Of a stretch of DNA of 64,000 bases, positions 61,601 to 64,000 are shown piece by piece. Under the pieces are notes generated by a model. The model did no database searches. It was given only the letters and a program-made list of their open reading frames with translations, and was not told where the DNA came from. Origin of the DNA: Thermanaerothrix sp034436175 (GTDB taxonomy: Bacteria; Chloroflexota; Anaerolineae; Anaerolineales; Anaerolineaceae); the NCBI GenBank assembly GCA_964427505.1, contig CAYRUO010000009.1:7390-71389 (forward strand). Direction: 5' to 3'. Within the stretch, counting starts at the first letter, position 1. Each line of letters opens with the position of its first letter. The translations under genes and the position numbers were made by a program.

Positions 61601-61994
61601 CCAGCGCTTAGAGATCACGCTGACCGTCTTGCCCGAGCCTCAACCGGAACTGGCGGTGCTGATGGTGCCGCCTTACCTGCCCCGCGGTGGTCGTGCCACG
61701 ATGGGGGTCGGGGTGATCAATCACGGCAATCTCCGCGACACCCTGGTCGTGGAAGTCCATACCGCCAACCCGTTGAATGCCGTGCCCGATCCGGGATGCG
61801 CGGCCATTACGCTCGACCCCGGCGCCGGCACCAACTGCCCTCTTTTCCTTAGTGCCCCGCTCAGCACAGACAAGGGCAGTTACACGCTTGAGGTCTGCGC
61901 GGCGTCTTCCTACGACCCACAGGTGCGTCACTGCCGGCACGCCGCGGTTCAGGTGACGGACTGGCTGACCTTCCTGCCACTGATGGGGCGCTAG
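58671..61994 (+). CDS. Large secreted protein with inactive gingipain-like (C25) domain and C-terminal FLPLMGR
   Basis: 1107 residues. Signal peptide (about 1-33), a C25-like domain (about 38-390; YVLLVGATDRLPAW, DLYYATMDGSLDYTPNMILGRLPVRS, YTLLGDPALRP), then beta-sandwich domains, including a fibronectin-like segment near 485-590 and NEW3/CARDB-like repeats from about 780 to 1080. The C25 His is replaced by Glu249 (VYLGEVA instead of GHG), and the Cys by Ser290 (LSLASRSADF). It ends WLTFLPLMGR. Probably a surface binding or structural protein. Start has GAGGTG. Its stop overlaps the nadE stop by 4 nt. Confidence 0.75.
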   Translation: MAGRAYHPLTRNLTLLALLTFIVISPLHPTAKATDVAPPRYVIVAPSAFTAALQPLRMLKAAQGFQTTLLTIEACGGNAAGIKACLRTIYEADTSTPLYVLLVGATDRLPAWPSRLNPNFQTDLYYATMDGSLDYTPNMILGRLPVRSTEELTRVITAWQAYAGLTGDEPWLRRAAFLATNHLDERLAVEAALNDLIATYTAPRGYLGGFPAPDQAGGDRLYAYTYAADRAAVRTALNEGRSLVVYLGEVALTDLPGTGTLSAWKAPAFDQNDVRALNANPIPLVLSLASRSADFTLDEPLGETWVRNTEHGALVFIGAAQDTQWALDRALARTFFAALFAEPTPSLGQVLQNALTAFAADYPDDARRYWETYTLLGDPALRPRLFSLRGDFSLSLQPTPLSLCAGSATTAQVALQSLQGFSAPVRLTLNTPPAGVQGAFLPARLTPPGSSTLTLSADTAVPGDSYLLTLQATAETQTHTLLVPLQVAAALPAPPALSTPAVGAEGVPLQPTFTWQGDPATVTYTLEIARDGAFAAPVLVANALTQTYFVPFDPLPPNTLLYWRVRAHNPCGERVSSAGFFTTRPLPGACPDGAAMRTTYATNVAAAEPAWQLDHWAITSASVHSAPYAFHASNFPALSTYSLVSPPITLPTAAETLPHTLAFWLRTDLEDNGATCYDGLVLQVSNHDGEPWDDVPLTAYLEGAPTGTLVSSRGNSLGGHSGWCGALDWQPVRVDLTDYAGQTLRLRWAVGSDDRNESPGAWVDDVQITSCQSPPRYALTLLPTPSEQVAHGGETVIHALTLTNSGSAAATVDLSLTPDAWTATLQTPSSLLLAAGEQADIRVAVTLPADGTAIEDLAALTATVREYTGVSATAILHSRRHSYAFALTSPNLNLETPPGISFPIPLTLRNTGTLPLTLELHAASAHGWTTTPPAPLTLDAGEARSLALFVNVPAGAAAGSADILTLEAQAQGADLPAQRLEITLTVLPEPQPELAVLMVPPYLPRGGRATMGVGVINHGNLRDTLVVEVHTANPLNAVPDPGCAAITLDPGAGTNCPLFLSAPLSTDKGSYTLEVCAASSYDPQVRHCRHAAVQVTDWLTFLPLMGR

Positions 61995-62818
61995 GTGCCC
62001 CAATCACGCAGGTAAAGAAAATCGTAGCCCACGGTACGATACGAGAGTTTGGCAATAATCGGGGGCATGCGTTTGAACTGGTTACGACGGATGCGCTCCA
62101 TGACCTGGCGCACGAACTCCGGCGCAAACCCGGCTTCGATACATTCCTCGGGGCTGTAGCGTTCATCCACCAGCAAGTAGAGCAGGCGATCCACCTCGGC
62201 ATAGGTGAAGCCCAGTTCGCCCTCATCGGTTTGCCCTTTCCAGAGGTCTGCCGAGGGGGGCTTGGTCAGGATGGATTCGGGCACGTCCATCGCCCGCGCC
62301 AGTTGGCGCACCTGAGTCTTATAAAGATCGCCCAGCGGGTTGATAGCGCAGGCCGAATCGCCGTAAAGGGTGGTGTAACCGAGCAGGATTTCGGTCTTGT
62401 TACCGGTGCCCACCACCAGCCCGCGGAACGCCGCCGATTGATCGTAGAGCACGATCATGCGTGCGCGAGCCATGATATTGCCGCGCCGCACCGCGTCCAT
62501 CTCGGGGAAGCGCTCAAACAGCGGCTCTACCATCTCGGTAATGGGGATGGTAATGGACTGGACGCCCAGGGCATCAATGACCTTTTGGGCATCTTCCAGT
62601 GAGTCGGGGGATGAGGTGCGGTAGGGCATGCGCACCGCCAGGACGTTCTGCGGCCCCAGCGCCTCGGCGGCCAGGTAGCATGAAAGTGCCGAGTCAATGC
62701 CGCCCGAAAGCCCCACCACAGCCCGCTCAAAGCCCATCCGCGTGATCTCACTGCGGATGAAGCCGGTCAGAATTTTGCGCACCAGGTCGGTGTTGATGGT
62801 CAGATCAATCGTGGTCAT
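61991..62818 (-). CDS. nadE: NAD+ synthetase, synthetase domain
   Basis: 275 residues. The ATP-pyrophosphatase loop SGGIDS is at 38-43. Further marks are VGTGNKTEILLGYTTLYGDSACAINPLGDLYKTQVRQLA and SADLWKGQTDEGELGFTYAEVD. Adenylates and amidates nicotinic acid adenine dinucleotide in the last step of NAD synthesis. Length fits the ammonia-dependent form. The amidase gene 12 nt upstream could supply ammonia from glutamine. Confidence 0.95.
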   Translation of the reverse strand: MTTIDLTINTDLVRKILTGFIRSEITRMGFERAVVGLSGGIDSALSCYLAAEALGPQNVLAVRMPYRTSSPDSLEDAQKVIDALGVQSITIPITEMVEPLFERFPEMDAVRRGNIMARARMIVLYDQSAAFRGLVVGTGNKTEILLGYTTLYGDSACAINPLGDLYKTQVRQLARAMDVPESILTKPPSADLWKGQTDEGELGFTYAEVDRLLYLLVDERYSPEECIEAGFAPEFVRQVMERIRRNQFKRMPPIIAKLSYRTVGYDFLYLRDWGT

Positions 62819-62830
62819 GGCCTTCCTCCC

Positions 62831-63700
62831 TTAGCGCCCGCTGTTGCCCTGGCGCTGCCCCAAGATGCGGGTCAGTTCGCGCTGCACCAGCGCGGTGCGC
62901 TCATCGCGCAGTAGGGGCAAGCGGTAGCGGGTGCGGTGCAGTTGGTTGAGGTCAATTTCGGTGACCAGCAAGGCTTCTTCGTGATAGGGCGCCTGGGCGA
63001 CTACGTTGCCCTCGGGGTCGTAAACCGCCGAGCCACCCCAGAAGTTCAGGCCATCCTCATAGCCTACGCGGTTGGTGTGCGCGATGAACGCGGTGAACAA
63101 ACTGGCATAACCGCGGTTAATGTGATCCACCCAGCGCGCCGAGCCCAGGCGCTCATCGCGGCTCAGACCGCGCCCGGGAGACGCCGAGGCGAACAGGAAC
63201 AGGTCGGCCCCGTCCAGCCAGAGCAGATAGGGCGGCGAGGCATGCCAGAAATCCTCACAGATCAGCATCCCTACACGGCCAAAGCGGGTATCGAAGGCTT
63301 GCACGGCATCCCCCCAGGCAAAGAAACGCCCCTCGTCAAACAGCCCATAGGTGGGGAGATAGACCTTGCGGTGTACGTGCACCACCGCTCCCTGAGAGAG
63401 ATAAGCCGCGGCGATGAAAAAGCGGTTGCGGCGATCCTCTTCCACAAAGCCGACCATGATATCCAGGTGCTGGCTGGCGGCCAACAAGGGCGCAAAGAGA
63501 GGATCATCCGCCATCGGACGGTGGGCGACCTGGGGCACCAGATCTTGTAGGACGTAACCGGTCAGTGAGAGTTCCGGAAAGAGGATCAGGTCGGCGCCTT
63601 GCTGGTGCGCCTCGTGAATGAGGGCAAGGTGTTTTTCCAGATTGGCCTGGGGTACGCCCAGGCGGGTATTGATTTGTGCCAGAGCCAGGGTTAACTTCAT
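62831..63700 (-). CDS. Nitrilase-superfamily amidohydrolase, probable glutaminase partner of NadE
   Basis: 289 residues. The catalytic triad is Glu43 (FPELSLTGY), Lys112 (HRKVYLPTYGLFDEGRFF) and Cys148 (LICEDFWHASPP). The YLPTYGLFDEGRFF stretch is the form seen in the glutaminase half of glutamine-dependent NAD synthetases. Encoded separately but directly upstream of nadE, so the two probably form a two-subunit enzyme. Overlaps the previous gene by 4 nt. Confidence 0.88.
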   Translation of the reverse strand: MKLTLALAQINTRLGVPQANLEKHLALIHEAHQQGADLILFPELSLTGYVLQDLVPQVAHRPMADDPLFAPLLAASQHLDIMVGFVEEDRRNRFFIAAAYLSQGAVVHVHRKVYLPTYGLFDEGRFFAWGDAVQAFDTRFGRVGMLICEDFWHASPPYLLWLDGADLFLFASASPGRGLSRDERLGSARWVDHINRGYASLFTAFIAHTNRVGYEDGLNFWGGSAVYDPEGNVVAQAPYHEEALLVTEIDLNQLHRTRYRLPLLRDERTALVQRELTRILGQRQGNSGR

Positions 63701-64000
63701 GACACCGCTTTCCTCCCGAGTGGGAAATAAGCCCGTAGCAACAGGATCAGGCAGCCCGCGCCTATAAGCGCGCTGAGGGCGAGGTCGAGGCGAATCGTGT
63801 TCCAGGTGGGGGGCACATCGGCGCGCGCGAGCGAGAAGAGACCGGTATGGACGGCAAAGAGCAATCCGCCCCAGCCTACCCGCCGGGCGACTGTTGCCTC
63901 GCGCAGGCGCACCTCAAGCGCCCAGAAGAGCCCGAGCAGGCTCAGCGCGGCCAGGGGCTGGAGCGGCCAGCGCAGATTGGTGTGCCCCCACTCATCGCGG
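63697..64000 (-). CDS. Hydrophobic membrane protein, 3' part only
   Basis: The minus-strand frame is open to the right edge (it reads RDEWGHTNLRWPLQPLAALSLLGLFWALEVRLREATV upstream of the GTG at 63912), so the gene starts outside the window. About 100 residues are visible with three hydrophobic segments. No family recognised. Overlaps the amidase gene by 4 nt (same operon as nadE). Confidence 0.6.
   Translation of the reverse strand, partial: RDEWGHTNLRWPLQPLAALSLLGLFWALEVRLREATVARRVGWGGLLFAVHTGLFSLARADVPPTWNTIRLDLALSALIGAGCLILLLRAYFPLGRKAVS

Overview
The window looks like chromosomal DNA from a free-living bacterium, most likely Chloroflexota (Anaerolineae). Pointers are the DUF3417-type glucan phosphorylase, many sugar ABC transporters with ROK and SorC regulators, a cupin-type phosphoglucose isomerase, a transcriptional serine T-box, and secreted proteins carrying LPLV/LPLM-type motifs. 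The assignment rests on gene content only. A run of exactly 100 N at 57722-57821 shows that this is a draft assembly.

Layout. 0-3.5 kb: end of a YeeE/YedE-type transporter, glucan phosphorylase and a UPF0316 protein, all on +. 3.6-14.3 kb: one long minus-strand sugar operon (ROK repressor, binding protein, two permeases, DUF5107-TPR protein, amidotransferase-like protein, Gfo/Idh/MocA oxidoreductase, ROK kinase) behind a clear promoter with a palindromic operator. 14.4-17.5 kb: a cupin, a frameshifted HD-domain pseudogene, a lipoprotein and a YhfC-type intramembrane protease.

17.8-49.5 kb: a previously integrated genomic island of about 31.7 kb. A complete tRNA-Cys gene lies at its right end, and a 26-bp copy of that tRNA's 3' end lies at 17791-17816, next to what looks like the original tRNA terminator. 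No intact integrase is visible. The island holds (a) a DUF917 / M29 / NicX-like / dipeptide-ABC operon, divergent from a nitroreductase - small protein - second DUF917 operon; (b) a + operon with class II aldolase, PfkB kinase, cupin phosphoglucose isomerase, ROK kinase, SorC regulator and SDR; (c) a convergent ribose-type ABC operon; (d) a SorC - SIS - zinc dehydrogenase - SAF dehydrogenase - fucose-isomerase-like - FGGY kinase - metal-less M24-like operon; and (e) a decayed transposase beside the tRNA. Modules b-d read as import, oxidation/isomerisation, phosphorylation and aldol cleavage of an unusual sugar. Module a reads as uptake and breakdown of a peptide-like or heterocyclic compound.

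49.5-64 kb: housekeeping chromosome with a serine T-box plus serS, DUF456, ferritin, a CAP-domain secreted protein, a fructose PTS operon with divergent LacI-type regulator and two operators, a repeat-rich nuclease-like protein interrupted by the assembly gap, a large gingipain-like secreted protein that has lost its catalytic residues, and a two-gene NAD synthetase (amidase plus synthetase).

The best candidates for undescribed biology are the DUF917/NicX-like operon pair, the sugar modules around it, and the repeated stem-loop placed between binding-protein and permease genes in all three ABC operons.
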